DNA of 64,000 bases from Puccinia triticina (GCF_026914185.1 NC_070567.1:3126001-3190000), one strand, 5' to 3'; positions 1 to 12,990 are shown, counted from the first letter of the stretch. A program made the numbers and translations. Notes: a model not told the origin generated them from the sequence alone.

Positions 1-900
1 CGACTGAGAGGATCTGGGTTGATACTTTGGAGTCTTGTCGGCGACTTACGTGGTCTAGAAATCCAATCCCAGTGTTGACGCTGATTTCTTGTTTCACACC
101 GATTGGGCAATCCAGTTGGAGGTACAAGTCGATGTCAGTTTCTTTTGTAGTTCGCTTAAGGCTTGCTGATCGTATCTGGGCCATCTTGCTATCCGAAAGA
201 ATTTTTCCTGTCCGCTTACAGGGATCGCAGCGGGATGGAGTCCAAGACACGCTAACGGAGAGGTGGCTCACCGCGCTTTAGCGCGGCAAGGGAGCGCGGC
301 TACCCCCGGGAGACGCCTCGCTGCGCAGGCAGAGTCACGGCAGCAGGCCGAAACCTAGTTTGCCTCAGAGCAACCGGTACCGGTAGCAGCATCCGACCCG
401 GAACCGCGAAATCACCAAATTTCACAGATCACGACTCGCCGCTGGTTTATCGCCGATACGGGATAAATTTTTTGCCCCACCCACCCACCCAGTTAGGGTC
501 CCGCCCGCCCCGCGGGCTCAGACCTTCCTGCTAGAGGTTCCTAGGGAGGAGACACGCCATGCTACCAGTATGCATAGGCGCCCCTCCGAGTCCCTTTTTC
601 ACTTTCCAGACCTGTCCCCCGCCACTCACAGTGGAGGCCGTAGGAAAGGACAGAGAAAGGGAAAAGAGGGACGAACCTCTAGTTCACTTTTTCCCGAACT
701 TTGGAGGACTTGGGGAGTTACAGGAGTAACTCCTGGGCCACCCTAGGCGTTAGTAAAATAGACACTCAGCTATTTCACAGCGCTGAAAGAGTAAGCAACA
801 TAGGCTGGTGAGTCACTCATGGCCCACCAAGAAGACACCTAGAAGTGTCAGAAGATTGGATGGACCTCAAAAGTGGCTGGGTATAGTGTGGCTGGTTTGG
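1..900. other. No recognised gene; GC-rich start of window
   Basis: The longest open frame here (27-281, plus) resembles no protein family I know and has no coding character I can defend. Positions 265-320 hold short inverted GC-rich words around GCGCGG, and an inverted GAGGTTC/GAACCTC pair lies at about 533 and 675. I see no LTR ends, tRNA or promoter that I can support. Confidence 0.4.
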
Positions 901-1084
901 GATGGTGAGGCCGGCTGCACCCCCGCCTGGCATACCCTAACTTTTTTAAGTCCCTCCGAGGGGGGTCCGAAGGGCCCGCTGCAGCTGGGGCTAACTTATC
1001 AAAGTCCCTCCCTATGCGGGAGGTTGGAGTTCGGAATTTGGGTGGCGTTATGGGGGGTATCTCATTTGGGTGGAGCTTAAGTTT

Positions 1085-1560
1085 GGCCGAGCTTACAGCT
1101 ACACCAGAAAAGCTTGGCTTGCTTGGGAGGAATTTCCACCCAAACTTAGTATTGGATTTGCCAATAATCACTGGCAAGGTTGGGCATATGTATATTCATG
1201 CCCACCTCATAGTTATATGCAGGGTGCATATATAGCAGCCAGGTACGCTCACTGAGCCACTTCCTGTGATTATTTCCCAGTTCTGAGTTCAGAACCGAGC
1301 GATTTGAGTGATTCCACACCTGGTGCCATCCTGCCCCCAACAGCGGGGTTGGCTGGTGCCGGTCGCAGCGGCCGGCGTGGCTTTTTTGCTGACAGACGGC
1401 TTGGATGGTGGCATCCTGCAAGTGACTGCAGTTGCAGGTCTGGATATCATGTGTCCAACCTTGATTTTGGATGCACATAGGTTGGCAAATCCAGAAGGAA
1501 TTTCCGCTGGAAATTCCTTCCAAAGAAGCCAAGCTTTGTCGGTATGGCTGTAACAAAGCC
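1085..1560. repeat. Foldback repeat with diverged arms
   Basis: The segment 1085-1195 is similar, in reverse complement, to 1445-1560. Both arms contain AAAGCTTGGCTT, GGAATTTCC and GGATTTGCCAA, and the similarity continues more weakly towards the centre. The open frames on both strands in this stretch are products of this symmetry and are not genes. It looks like an old foldback or MITE-type element. A hairpin with GCCTCTCC/GGAGAGGC ends lies just outside the right arm (1555-1605). Confidence 0.6.
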
Positions 1561-2051
1561 TCTCCGAGGAGGCGCGAAGTGTCTCCAAAGGAGAGGCTTA
1601 CTTACCTCTAAAGTCACACCATTCGCCCTACAGACTCGAGAATTTCTGGCAGAAAAACACATATTTTCTTTTCAAAATGTTTTTAAAAATGTAGTTTTTA
1701 GTTTAAAAAAAAAAGAGTAGACAGACTTGTAGCCTGCAAGCTCAGCTTCCATTTTGCAGTTTTTTACCTAGCTGACACACATAATTAAAGCCCACTTCAC
1801 CTACTGTGAAGTGGTTCTGGAGTGGTGATCCAGCAGTTAACAACATTTTCAGGATGTTTCTTACCAGGGGGGATGGATACAGGGGAGTTTGAAGTGGGGG
1901 AAAATAATTGAGAAGCTGGTGATTGTAATGGTTCCAAAGGCAAGGAGAGAATTGGAGGTCTTGAGGGTGATATTGGCGAAAATGGGGGAGTGTGGCATCC
2001 TCCCTGCCATTTGTCTTGATCCTGTAGGGCCAGACATGCAACTTTACAGGC

Positions 2052-2158
2052 AAGTCCCTGCTTCAGAGGTTGCTACGCTCCCCCAAGGAGGGTACACTTG
2101 TGTTAAGTTTGAAATTTGGCTGGAGGCGAAGCCATCCCTCCCGCAGGGAGGGACTTAG
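2052..2158. repeat. Short hairpin repeat, AAGTCCCT family
   Basis: It begins AAGTCCCT and ends GGAGGGACTTA, with TTAAGTTT inside. It is one of at least six copies in the window (also near 950, 2636, 4880, 16604, 38614 and 58063). Confidence 0.6.
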
Positions 2159-2635
2159 GCCTAATGTGGGGTTTGTGGCGCGTAGGCCACCCACCAAAAA
2201 GTGGCAGAAATGCAGTATTTGAGTTTTGCAGCCTGTAGTTTCAACGCTGGCCATTCCAGCTACCAGAACTTAGAAGCTTGTTGATGGCACCGATCTTTAG
2301 AATTGACCATCCCCTCACCCAACCAAACAGATGATTTTTGGTAGATTTTTGAAGCAAGTCAAGGCAAGCCAGAAACACCCACATCTCACGCGGTCCTTGA
2401 GCCCGGGGGTCCGAGCACAGCCAGTTTTTGCCTGGCTTCTTCATCTTTTCTTTTTTGTTTGAACAGATCTGCTAAAATTCTGATTCAACCTAAAGATAGC
2501 CGGGATGCCAGAGCATCTATCAATGCCTGGAACTCAATGTAGCTTGGAAAAAAAGCGCACTATGGCCTGTGTAAGCTGAACCACATTTTTCCGAGATTCT
2601 CTACAAGCCACAACCCCGGCGTCCCACATTAGTCC

Positions 2636-2695
2636 TAAGTCCCTCCCTGCGGTTGGGTTCACTCTGCTCCCCACTTGGGACTTTGTTAAGTTAGC
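2636..2695. repeat. Short hairpin repeat, AAGTCCCT family
   Basis: It begins TAAGTCCCTCC and ends GGGACTTTGTTAAGTTAG. The same TTAAGTT tail follows the right end in several other copies. Confidence 0.6.
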
Positions 2696-2699
2696 AGCT

Positions 2700-4850
2700 G
2701 GGGTGGCAGGAACAGAAAATCTGCCTTGAATCTCAATGCCAGGACTTATTTTTGCATCAGTTGTTAAACCCCCACCTCAAAGGTTTCCTTTATAGTGCGT
2801 GTTGGATTTCTTTCTTCTTCCTTCTACCTCATGTCCCTGATGTCCCTGTCCTACTGTCCTCACTCATCCTTATAGCTTTTATATTAGGTCATGCTTCTTT
2901 TCTTCCTGATCATGTTGACTTTGATCCCCGCTCAGACTTGACTGATAGCTTTCCTCTATACTGCTCTGTGTTGTGTGCGCGCTGGTTCTTACTGTGACAG
3001 ATAGTAAACATGTTGTGCTGTCTTCCCCAAGGTTCTATTTTGTTCTATTCATTATCTTCATATTCACTATAGCTCTCAACCACAAGTTGATGTCATGTAC
3101 TTAGTCTATATATACATAGCCTAGTACAATGAAATCAAATCATTAGTTCTTCCTTCTTTTTACTCGCGCCCCTCCAGAGCCGTATGCAGTGAGCTTTCCT
3201 CCTCACTACCCCCCCTCTCTCAATCAAGACATCATTGCTCATTCTTGTTTGTAGTCAGTTTGAGTTCAAAGTCCAACAGTGTGCTGCATAAAATGATAGG
3301 CAAGAAGCATGGTCTGATTTATATCTTTTCCTCATTCCCTCAGCACCACATTCTTACTTGCCCGGGTGCTTCAAAGGCAAAAATGATCAAGGAATGCACT
3401 GGAAACCTGAGAGACCATAAACTCACATGCTCACTGACAGTTGAATGAGGCCAACATACAAAGCTGAGATTAGCTAAGAAAGCCAAACATGATATGCCAC
3501 TAACCGTCAAACCTTGAGGGTAAAAAAAGGATCTGAGGGCACTTTATAGATTTACTCAACCCTCCCCCTAAGAAGACATTTGGATGATTTACTGCTCTGA
3601 TTAGAGGTCAAAGCAATTAGATGGCAGAGTACTTCCTGTGCAATCTGGAACCGCCGCAGATGTTAGTTTATGATTTTGGCAGGGAAATCTGGCTTTTGGG
3701 GCTCCAGGTCACTTCTGGGAGACCTGCATGAGCTTTTAGCTTTGGCCAGGATTACATGTCATCAAAGCAACACAGAGTCAAGCCCGTCTAAATAAGCAGG
3801 GGGATGACCGTAGCCTTCCATTCAAAGAACAAGATGATAAGAGAGGGAGTCTTGGCCGCGTGGAAAGAGGGCATTGATGATTCCAAGAAGACCAAGAAGA
3901 AATCTAAAAGCCAAAGAAAGGTGATTGTCTTGGATGAAGATTGAAGTTGCTTTGAAGTTTTTTTAAATAAATATTTGACATAGCTGGATTACAAGTAGAT
4001 AGGACTGATATTATAAACAAGAATGTTACTAGTTATGAATGCTGAAATGTGAAGAGAACTACAGGTGCCGGTGTTTGTTGAGCAAAATTCAAGAAATGGG
4101 CCTGGCAGTACCCGTGGTACCCGCCACCGGTACCGCTGGTATCCGCAAGGCGGTGCCAGGTACGGTACTAGGTACCAACTTTGGATGAAAACTCAGGGGG
4201 TACCCTGGTGCCAAATGGTACCAGGGTCTACTTTGACATTCTTTAGTCAACCCAATGGAAAATAATCCAGCTCATCCGCCAAAGGTTCCTCCTCAGATTT
4301 GCCTTGAACACCAGAAAGTACTCCATGTTTGGGCAGTCATGACCTCACTAAATCTCAACCCAAAGAAGCCCGTATTTGAATCTCCTTTGCTTTATCACCG
4401 TATTGTTCCCTTGCGCGGTTTTAAAGCAAGGCAGTATTGTGACTGCTCTTTCAAAGGCCAGTTTTTCTCTGGAGTATTGTACGGCGTACTGTGGCTGTTT
4501 GATAGGAGGCCAGTTTCTTTCTGGCGTACTGTGTGTACGCTTTCACTCCGGCAGAATGCACGGTGGTATCTAGCGATCTGAGCGTGAAAAAACAATCACA
4601 TAATTATGAGGGTCTGTGCATTACTGAGATGAAGAAATTGCAGAATTGGCTAAAATTTTTGGTGACTCTATAAATTACATGTTTCTTATTTTAATTCTAG
4701 TAAAATACAGGTATGGAAAAAGATAGAAAGAAAAATACTAAAATTTTGCTTAGCATTTTGCGTCTTGAAGCAAGTAAAAAAATTTCAACATTTCAGTGAA
4801 ACGTGAGCTGTGGAATTAAAAAAAGGAAAAGTGGTATGGAAATTTCATTC
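2700..4850. other. Gene-poor stretch, nothing recognised
   Basis: No open frame here looks like a known family. A short lysine-rich frame near 3840-3945 ends in a stop followed by an AATAAA-like signal at about 3966, so it could be the last exon of a lost gene. At 4090-4235 the word GGTACC occurs about five times in 140 bp. At 4455-4550 a roughly 55-bp unit (GGCCAGTTT...GCGTACTG) is present twice in tandem. Confidence 0.35.
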
Positions 4851-4879
4851 TAGCCACGCAAGCTTGGGTCAATATGGTG

Positions 4880-4966
4880 TAAGTCCCTCCTGACGGAGGC
4901 TTGCTTTGCGAGTTCAGCCTACCCCCCGGGGGCCCAAAGTCTTGAGGGAATTTGTTAAGTTTGGGA
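4880..4966. repeat. Short hairpin repeat, AAGTCCCT family
   Basis: It begins TAAGTCCCTCC and ends with a degenerate GAGGGAATTTG followed by TTAAGTTT. The interior is C- and G-rich and partly self-complementary. Confidence 0.6.
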
Positions 4967-5829
4967 CTACCTATATTCAAGGTTCAACTCTGCCTTATTG
5001 CCCCAGTATTCAAGATTCAAAACTCTAAAGCTGGCAGACCATCATCAGAACCAATGGCCACTACTCCGCAGTCAGGCAGAGTGCATTCCAGTGACATAAG
5101 CACTGAGGATGATGCCAGAAAGCGCGCTAAGAAAGCTTACAGAAAGTCGTGTGTGGATGGAATGCATGGATTGCGGATTGGGTATTTGGACTGAAGCAGA
5201 CAGACAGGACTGGACTGCGGAGGACTACACACGTGGACTGGTAGCAGCGGCGCGTCAGCAGGTGAGCCATGGCAGCCAAAGCGGGTTCCACTAAAGGGTG
5301 GAACTGGGGCCAAGGCAGTGGTGAGAGACTGACTGACGGGGGCTAGACAGAGGATGGTGGGAGGTCAAGCGTTGGAGAGGAGCGGAGTCTGGGACAATGA
5401 AGTGCGGGGGGCGGGCGGAGCTGACGGACTAGTGCGGGAAAGTGTTGGTTCTGCGGGATTGGGTGGGAACGGCAATGCGCATGGAGGGAAGGAAGGGGGT
5501 GGAGGCTAACGGTTTATCTTCTCTCTTCTTTTATCCTATCATCTTGCGGACTACTCCATTATTGTACTTACACTTACAAGTGTACTAGAGTATTTGGAGA
5601 GTTTTACGTGACCTTATCTTTACTTACGGGATTACTTGCGGATTCTGTGCTTGTGGAGAGCAGAGCTTTATTCACTTGCAGATTATTACGCTATAGATCA
5701 GGCTCAGAGAGGAGCGCTGAAGGCTAGCGGATAGTAGCAGTGCGGAGCCAAGAAACCAATAATCACACAGCCTGGAAATATATATTCTTGGAGAGGGCAG
5801 TTAGCGGACAATTCTACCAAAAAACCAGC

Positions 5830-8062
5830 TTTTATTCTCACAGCGGAAGGCGGACGTGCCAGATAAAATCATGTCCTGGATGGCTCACCTGAAGAATTAT
5901 TTTGGAAGGTACCCTACAAATATCTGATTTGATAACACCCCGGAGTATGTGCATGCTTTGCAGAAGAGACTTGATGTGATAGGCATCAAGACCGCCCAGA
6001 GAGCTCCCTACACTCTGCAAAAAAAATGGAGAGGCTGAAAGACTGAATCAGACGGTAGGTGACATGGCACATACAATGCTGCACGAGATTGGCCTTCCTC
6101 AACAATTCTGGAGCTACGCGTGGTCCACCACTGGACATATTCATAATTGTATTGCAAACTCACGGACGGGGCAAAAGTCTCAGGTAGAGCTCTTTTATGG
6201 TGTGCAACCTAACCCAGATGTGTTATATCCTTTTGGCGCAAAAGCATTGATACACATCCCCAGCGATTGGCGAAAGAAACTGGATGAGAGGGCGCAAGAG
6301 GCTGTCTTGATTGGTTATCCGGATGCAGGGGCAGGATGGTTATTTTTCTCACCTTGTGAACAACAGGCAATAAACTCAACGGCGGCTGTTTTCCCAGATT
6401 TTCAAAACCTTTTGGTAAAAAGGAATGTTAAGAAGTCAGATTTGGATTTTGTACTCAACCAGATTATGCTGAAGCTGAGTGAGGAGCGTACCAATGAAAT
6501 TTCTGCAGAACAAGCGAAACAACTGGCTCAACTCAATCCAGGTCCAGAAATTGACCTGCCCAAGAAAATCAAGGCGGCATTATCAGGGATCAATTTGGTA
6601 TTGTGGAAGGCGGCGGCGACGTATGAAATGGACAAATTTGGCGAACTGGATGTGTGGGAGGCGGTAGACCCATTCAAGGGAATGTGTGTGCTGGGAGCTC
6701 GGTGGGTATTCTCCTTGAAAAGGAGGCCTGATGGATCAATCAAAAATTTCAGGGCACGACATGTTGCGAAAGGGTTCAATCAACAGCTTGGCGTTGACTG
6801 CAATGAAACATATGCGCCAACCGCATTGTTGAACACTTTGAGACTCCTGATTTCAATGGCGAACAAGTTCAACCTACCAACAGCAACATTTGATGTCAGT
6901 TCAGTGTACCTATATAGCCCGATAGAAGAAGATGTTTATGTTCAACCTCCAGTTGAAATCTTCCCGGAACTGAAAGGGAAAGTCATGAAATTAAAGAAGG
7001 CTTTGTATGGTAAAAAACAGGCGGCCCAATGCTGGTGGAATTATTTTAAACTTACTGTGGAAAAATTAGGTTTTGAGGCAAGCAAAATTGAACCTTCTCC
7101 CTACCTGTTCCGGAAGGGTGGCGGTTTTGTGGTCATTTGGTTGCATCTCAATGATGGGTTTGCTGTTGGTTTGGAAGTGTCTCTATTGAATCAATTACGC
7201 GACGGGATGATGAAAGACTTGGAGATGAAATGGTCTGACAAAGTGGAGCGGCTTGTTGGGATCAATTTTGAACAAAGACATGATGGAATCTTCTTGGATC
7301 AAACATTGATGGCAAACAAAATCATGGAGAAATACCAACGCAAGACTTTCCCTAGAGCAGTTGCATTGAGTGATGAGGTGCTTAAAACTGACTCTGGCAT
7401 GGCAATAGACGCGACAGAATATCAATCTGTTATTGGCTTGCTGATGTACTTGTCCAGTGGGACAAGACTGGACCTGTCTTTTCCAGTCAACTTATTGGCG
7501 CGTTTCAGTGCAAATCCCAGCAAAACTCACTGGAATGCGCTAAATTACTTGATAGCTACGTCAAGAAAACATCAGGGAAAAAATTGGCTTACCATGGGAA
7601 GGGTGACGACCTGCGGTTGTGGATGGACGTGAACTGGGGGGGGAGCACAAGAAATTGATGACCGGATATGTGATGACTCACTACAGAGATGTGATTGCAT
7701 GGGGCTCAAGACGGAAAACGGTGGTTACACTTTCAGTGTGTGCAGCTGATTATTTGGCGCTTTCTGAAGGTTCTCAACAACTAGCGCACATCATGAATAT
7801 CCTTGACAACATCAATTCATATCCTCATATTTCCATACATGTTGATAATGAGGCTGTGATCTTAATTGCAACTGACAACACATCAAAGAGAAAGACCAAA
7901 TATTTACAACGCGCTTTCTACTTTGTAAACGACTTGGTACAGGCAAATGGTATCAAGCTGGAGTGGACTGGTACAGTAAATCAGTGGGCGGAAATTTTGA
8001 CAAAGTGGCTTGGAGCAACAAAAATGGCGGAGGCGGGGATTAAGCTGGGGTTGATAGGTTAA
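5830..8062 (+). pseudogene. Decayed Ty1/copia pol (integrase, RT, RNase H)
   Basis: This is the remains of a copia polyprotein. From 5845 the frame reads the end of the integrase core, with a DNTPEY motif at 5931. It is broken by TGA at 5925, directly before DN, where copia integrases usually have a non-stop codon such as CGA. A run of eight A's at 6020-6027 shifts the frame, and NGEAERLNQT then continues into the long frame 6064-7632. The reverse transcriptase region shows KALYG at about 6998. The catalytic YVDD is replaced by HLND (about 7144-7155), so the enzyme is dead. A second shift near 7620 leads into the RNase H frame 7619-8062 (HVDNEA, then the TKW-type end). Gag and the 5' LTR are not recognisable. 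A PBS-like TGGTAGCAG word lies at 5238. Confidence 0.85.
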
Positions 8063-8084
8063 AGTTTGCATGCGTGGGAGGGGG

Positions 8085-8519
8085 TGTTAGAGTCCAGAAG
8101 GCACAAAGGCAAACTTTGGTGGTTAACTATGTGCTTAGATCTCATGTACATAGTTGTTTTAGCTTCCATCAGTGACAGGTCCAAACCCTAACCCTGTCAC
8201 TGCTGGGCACGTGAAGTCCAGCTCTTGCACGCCCGGGATCCTCTCTCTTTCCTCACCGAGATTGGATACCAGGATTGACACGTGGAGAGCTGACCGCCGC
8301 CGGACTGCACCGTGCAGTTTCCGTGCCTTTATACAATGACTAGAGTTCAGAGGCGGCTTCGCTGCCTACATATTCACCTTACTCCAGCCTATTTTTCCCC
8401 GCCTCTAAATTATTCTATTTCAGTTCACACAATACAATTTTTTTTACAAAAATACAGATTTTTTGACAGCATTTATATCTCCTTCATATTATGATACTCT
8501 GATACTTGTGCTACTAACA
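8085..8519 (+). repeat. 3' LTR of the decayed copia element
   Basis: A purine tract (GGGAGGGGG) ends right before TGTTAG at 8085, and the proposed LTR ends CTAACA at 8519, its exact inverted complement. The copia RNase H frame ends 23 bp upstream. I did not find a matching 5' LTR. Immediately downstream lies a Helitron relic, so this copia element probably inserted into it. Confidence 0.7.
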
Positions 8520-9538
8520 AATTCCCTACACCACGTACGCAAGATAAGCCAACATACAATTTGCCATGGTAGAACAATCTTTCTGCCCAATGGCTCAGCA
8601 TTCTGCCCTATAGCTTCTCCAGGCCGCCAGAATCCATTTGAGCTTTGATTGCCGCCTGATTTTGTTTGAACCATTTCAGCCTTGAGCTCTTGATGTACGC
8701 ATACATATGAACTATGAACTCTTGGAAAAGAGTCTTGCCGCAGATGATTGCAGAGAAAACACCTGGTCTTGAAAATAAAAGGTACAACATCCACTTGAGT
8801 TGACTGACCCTTTGCGGTTGACCTAAACCTTTTGTGAGTAAGCAACACAATCCTGTTATTCTAATGATATGCACTAACCATTAGGAAAAAATATGACATA
8901 AGTGGGTTCCCACTGTTAGGGAAAAATATTGGATACCACAGTGGAAATTAGGCTGAATGCAGGTCCAAGGTATACTGCAACCTGCCCCCAAATTGATGTA
9001 GCACAATTTGATGTGGCGCTTTTGAGAATCCTTCTCCTTCAATTACAAGCCCAACTTCCATAAATTTTGGTGCATTATACCTCCTTAGATCAAGATTTCT
9101 ATCCTGAACAGTCTTCAGAACCATTGAGATATTTTTTCCGCTCTTGACAATATAACCAGCCATCCTGTAAAATTTTGGGTAAGGGTTGTGAGCATAAATG
9201 AAAGATTGCAGTTTTAAGATGGTTTTGGCATCCACATGATCCCTTGTGGCTTGATTAGCACAGAATCCCAAAGCACATTCTCAACAATGCTCCGCTTCCT
9301 CCAGACCTTTGTCTCCCAAAACAAAAATATGAGCAATCTGCAGGTTGATTTTTTGAAGGTTGAATGGGGCCGGGCCAATCTGATGGCTGAGACCTCCCTG
9401 GATCATGAGAACTTCTGATCCAGAGATCTTTGCGGCCTGATCACTGAGAGTAAAACCCAGTGACGTAAAAGAAACCGAGTTGTTATAGGTCCTAATAAAT
9501 TCTTGGAACACTTTATCATCCCACTTTCTTAAATTCAC
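8520..9538 (-). pseudogene. Helitron Rep/helicase relic (Helitron-like N-terminal region)
   Basis: Three minus-strand segments read in order as the N-terminal part of a Helitron replicase of the kind common in rust fungi. 9538-9281 contains a TYNNSVSFTSLG segment and GGLSHQIGPAP. 9271-8948 contains AHNPYPKFYRMAG, MVLKTVQDRNLDLRRYNAP and APHQIVLHQFGG. 8874-8608 contains LLFSRPGVFSAIICGK and LFQEFIVHMYAYI. The segments are in different frames, so the copy is broken by indels. The HUH nuclease motif and the helicase domain are not present, because the copy is cut on its downstream side by the copia LTR at 8519. It acted, when intact, in rolling-circle transposition. The assignment rests on family resemblance from memory. 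Confidence 0.7.
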
Positions 9539-9639
9539 AAAAACCTAGACCTCAAGATCTAATTTTTGGGGTGTTTTTTTTCTCATTAAATGGGACAAAA
9601 ATGTCCCATTATTCTCACTACGCACGTTGAAAATCCCCC

Positions 9640-9800
9640 AAGGCCCGGAGGCCCTATGGATGACCCCCCAGCTGTGCCAAAGCAACAAGCAAAAGGGGGC
9701 CAGTTGTTAGAGGTTTCCAGGGAGGGCCTAACCAAGCAGTTAGGGGGCTCCCAGGGAGGGGGTAGGACAAAACCGGATCCCCTGGGGGGCATTCCAGCTT
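9640..9800 (+). repeat. Dispersed repeat, copy 1
   Basis: Reverse complement of this stretch matches 21765-21925. Shared words include TTTTGCTTGTTAC/G, GTGGCACA/TTGGCACA-GCTG, AGGCCC and GGTTTTGTCC. About 160 bp can be followed by eye. No coding function is apparent. Confidence 0.6.
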
Positions 9801-10755
9801 GACATTGGTGCCTGCTTTATATACTTGCACAAATGACCTCATACCATCGTCGCACGTATCCAGCATTTGCGTCCAGCCAGGACCAGGTCCAGCCGCCAGC
9901 TCAACTCAACAACACACGCCACAGACACGACAAGCCTTGACGTCACTGTTGCAAAATGCCATGCAGGTACAGCAAAAGCAAAAAAGCTTGCAGGTGCGGG
10001 AGGTTGAAAATTGCCTGCTGCATTCAAGCCACACACCTGTACAGCTCCACTGTACAGGATGTCACATTGCCTCCGGGAGACTGGTTGAGCTTGAGTTGCG
10101 TGTTGGGCCAACTGTTGGGTGTGGTATTTGGGCCTGGCAAACGCGCCAATGGGGGTAAAATTGCACCAGGATTCCAATGGTGCAACCCTCAATACCCCAA
10201 TGTCAATATTAATGAAGGAAATAGCATTTTTCTTCCAACGATATTCCTGTATGCAGCTTGACATACAGGACCTATACAGGCTTGAAGGGCAGTGGCTGAG
10301 ATTCCAAAATTGGACCTTCCGGACCGCAAGCTTTTTCGCTTTTGCTGTATATCCCTCAAATACACTTGGGCCCCGTTTGGCGCCGGTATAATCGGTGAAA
10401 TAATTGCCAGCAAAATAATCTGTGACATGGTAATTATTTCACCTGAAATAAAAAATAATGAATATATTGCTGAGTGTTTGTCAGCACAGGTGTAATAAAC
10501 CCTGCGGCCCAACCACAAAGCTACCCAGCCAACCACCCACCCTAACAGCATCAATGGACGAGATCAATAGCGAAGAAGAGGATTTTTTTCTTCATGAAGA
10601 AACCACCCTGCTGATGGGATTTTCCCTTCCTCCTGACAACAATAACTTGCTACAAAACCATTTGAAGGCCGTACAACGACTTACCTTTATCTGGCGCCGA
10701 CTACACCTTGGCAATCCTTCAGGGAAATCCCCGCCGCACCGTCGATGTCTTTTGA

Positions 10756-11900
10756 GTAACAACTTCGACGTTCCTTTTCTTATGTATGTGATGAGCTCCT
10801 GACTGTCCAAATTGAACCAATCTCAAAGCTACTGCCCATGGAAGAACAACTCGCAATCTTCCTCTACATTATCGGACATAATAACTCAAATCGACAAGCT
10901 CAGGATCGTTTTCAGCACTCCGGTCAGACTATGTCAAAGTGAGTCATTGTTCCTTTTGGCTGCCTGCTTTTTGAAAATTGACCATGCTTTTGCTTAGGGT
11001 TTTCCGACATATCCTTGAACTTTTAGTGCAGCTTGCCCCAAGATTCTTCATCCCTCCTTCACCCAAACGCGCACATCGACATATAGCTTGTAATCCCAAA
11101 TTTTCGCCTTTTTTCGACAAATGCCTTGGAGCTATCGATGGTGTCCATATTCCGGCAAGTATACCTGCTGAAAGAGCAGCAGCACACCGCAATCAAAAGG
11201 GATTTTTGTCTCAAAATGTCCTTGGTGTGTGCGACTTCAGCATGAGGTTCACCTACATGCAAGTTGGATGGGAGGGCAGTGCGCACGATGCCCAAGTACT
11301 TCAAGACGCTCGGACTCAGGATTTTGATATACAGCCCGGCCACTTTTATCTCACTGATGCTGGTTATACGCTGGAACCAAACATCTTGGTTCCTTATTGA
11401 GGTACCCGATATCACCTAAGAGAGCAAGCAATGGTTGGCCAAAGGTCAATCTTCATTGCTCTGATTTTCACCACTAGAGTCCGATTTGACTTTTTGGCTC
11501 TCTGATTTTTAGACCAGCAAACCGAGAAGAACTTTTCAATCTAAGACATTCAAGTCTTCGGAATGTTATCGAGCGTACTTTTGGTGTGATCAAACAACGC
11601 TTCAAGATATTGATGCAGGCCAGCAAGTACAACCTGGAGCAGCAATATGACATTGTGTTTGCTTGCGCTTGCATCCACAATGTCAACATTATTCGGAACG
11701 GTCTCAATGACTAGATTTTTCAACAAGCAAACTCGGATAGTAGCAACAGCTACTTCTACAATCAGGAGGTGAATGATCCTCCACTCAAAGGCGTGTACTC
11801 TAGCGATCAAGAAAGAGAGGAATGTGAAAGCTGGCAAGACTCAATCGCTGAAGGTCTTTGGCAGCAATATGTTGCAACCTTAAACAGAAGGCAACAACAA
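10756..11900 (+). pseudogene. Harbinger transposase (DDE_Tnp_4), broken
   Basis: The frame runs from about 10760 through a 59-nt GT-AG intron (10939-10997) into 10998-11400. It then uses a second intron (about 11432-11511) and continues through NVIERTFGVIKQRF to about 11900. The DDE domain is clear: GAIDGVHI (first Asp), YLTDAGY (second Asp) and the Glu in VIERTFG. The element lost function by stops. TGA at 11398-11400 sits in VPY-stop-GTRYHLRE, where the family normally has Arg, and TAG follows at 11712-11714. A frame change near 10755 separates a plausible N-terminal part (from 10558). The protein would cut and paste the flanking element with its Myb-like partner. Confidence 0.8.
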
Positions 11901-12021
11901 TAAAAATCATTTATATTCTTTTTATATGTATATATGAATGAAATCCAGCACTGGTTCTATCTTTTTTTAACGGACATGGGCTATAAGTGAGGAAATAAAA
12001 AATTGAGATTTCTCAAATGCA

Positions 12022-12990
12022 TCAGTTTTGATGCATTTGATCAATCTCATGATAAAGCCATTGGGTTCGGAGGTCCTTGTCCAAGATACTCGTAAACATT
12101 TGGGCGTTAGTATTGTCTCGGAAGATTCGGAAGGCTTCCAACTGCTCAGTTTGACTCGCTTCCTCAGCATGAACTTCTTGATACAATGCCATTGCGCGCT
12201 GAAGATTAGATTGGTTATTAGCTGCCTGTTGTTGAATTCTTTGGGCGTGTTCCTCGCGTTGGGTGTTCATATAGCCAACCAGTCCGCTAATAGCCGTAGC
12301 AATCAAATCTTTCTTGTGACTTTGTGAGAGATAATTAGACGGGCTGTTGTTTTGGTTGTTTTGCTGATCCACCCCTTCGGGGCGATCAGGTTCAACTGGC
12401 TGGGAGGGCATAAGCAGTCGCTGCGCAAGGGATCAAGATCCTTTGCCGGTAACCAATGAAGTACCAAAGATTTTGTCCAGATTGCGAAACTCGGGATACG
12501 GTACTCCCCAAAATTTCCTAGCGTTTGGATGTACCTATACATAATCAATAAATGTCAGAGAGAAGGATACTGAACAAAAGGGAAAGGATAACAAACAGAC
12601 TCACAGCCACATATCTCTCCCAGACATCATGTGAAGCAGTCACCTCACATGCAGTCTCATCCCATCCAAAACCACTTGCCTCTTTGCAGGCCAGGAAAGT
12701 GTTGTAGTCCTTTTTGAATGATTGGTTCAACTTGGATTAGCACTTGGCATAATCAAGGAGATGCTTGGTTTCCGGGAACGCCTCCCTTAACTGTTGTGCA
12801 ACGTGCCGGTGAGATGTGTTTTGGAATCTGTTATCTGCTTGTTTCCCCTTCTTGACTTCTTGGACATGGAGCTCGAGCAACATAACCTCCATCGGACCGG
12901 CCCAGCGCAGTTTTTTTGAGCCTTTCTGGGAGGGAGTTGGAGTCTGAAGGGATGGCTCATCAGGATCTTCAACGTCAGCGGTTCCGGATT
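12022..12990 (-). pseudogene. Harbinger-associated Myb/SANT-like protein, broken
   Basis: Read on the minus strand from about 12980, the frame gives an N-terminal trihelix-like segment (LRWAGPMEVMLLELHVQEVK). The central segment has FKKDYNTF and SGFGWDETACEVTASHDVWERYVA, and after an intron VHPNARKFWGVPYPEF. The C-terminal exon (12411-12022) is glutamine-rich and ends in a helical tail. This layout matches the DNA-binding second gene of fungal Harbinger elements, which recruits the transposase to element ends. A TAA at 12737-12739 interrupts it, in a context where one C-to-T change from CAA explains it. It is convergent with the transposase, with about 120 bp between them. Confidence 0.7.

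Noticed and set aside
27..281. Open frame of 84 codons at the window start
   Set aside because: No recognisable domain and no support from neighbours; composition does not look like a conserved protein.
8186..8200. AAACCCTAACCCT, a telomere-like word
   Set aside because: Only about two repeat units, inside a copia LTR; not a telomere or an array.
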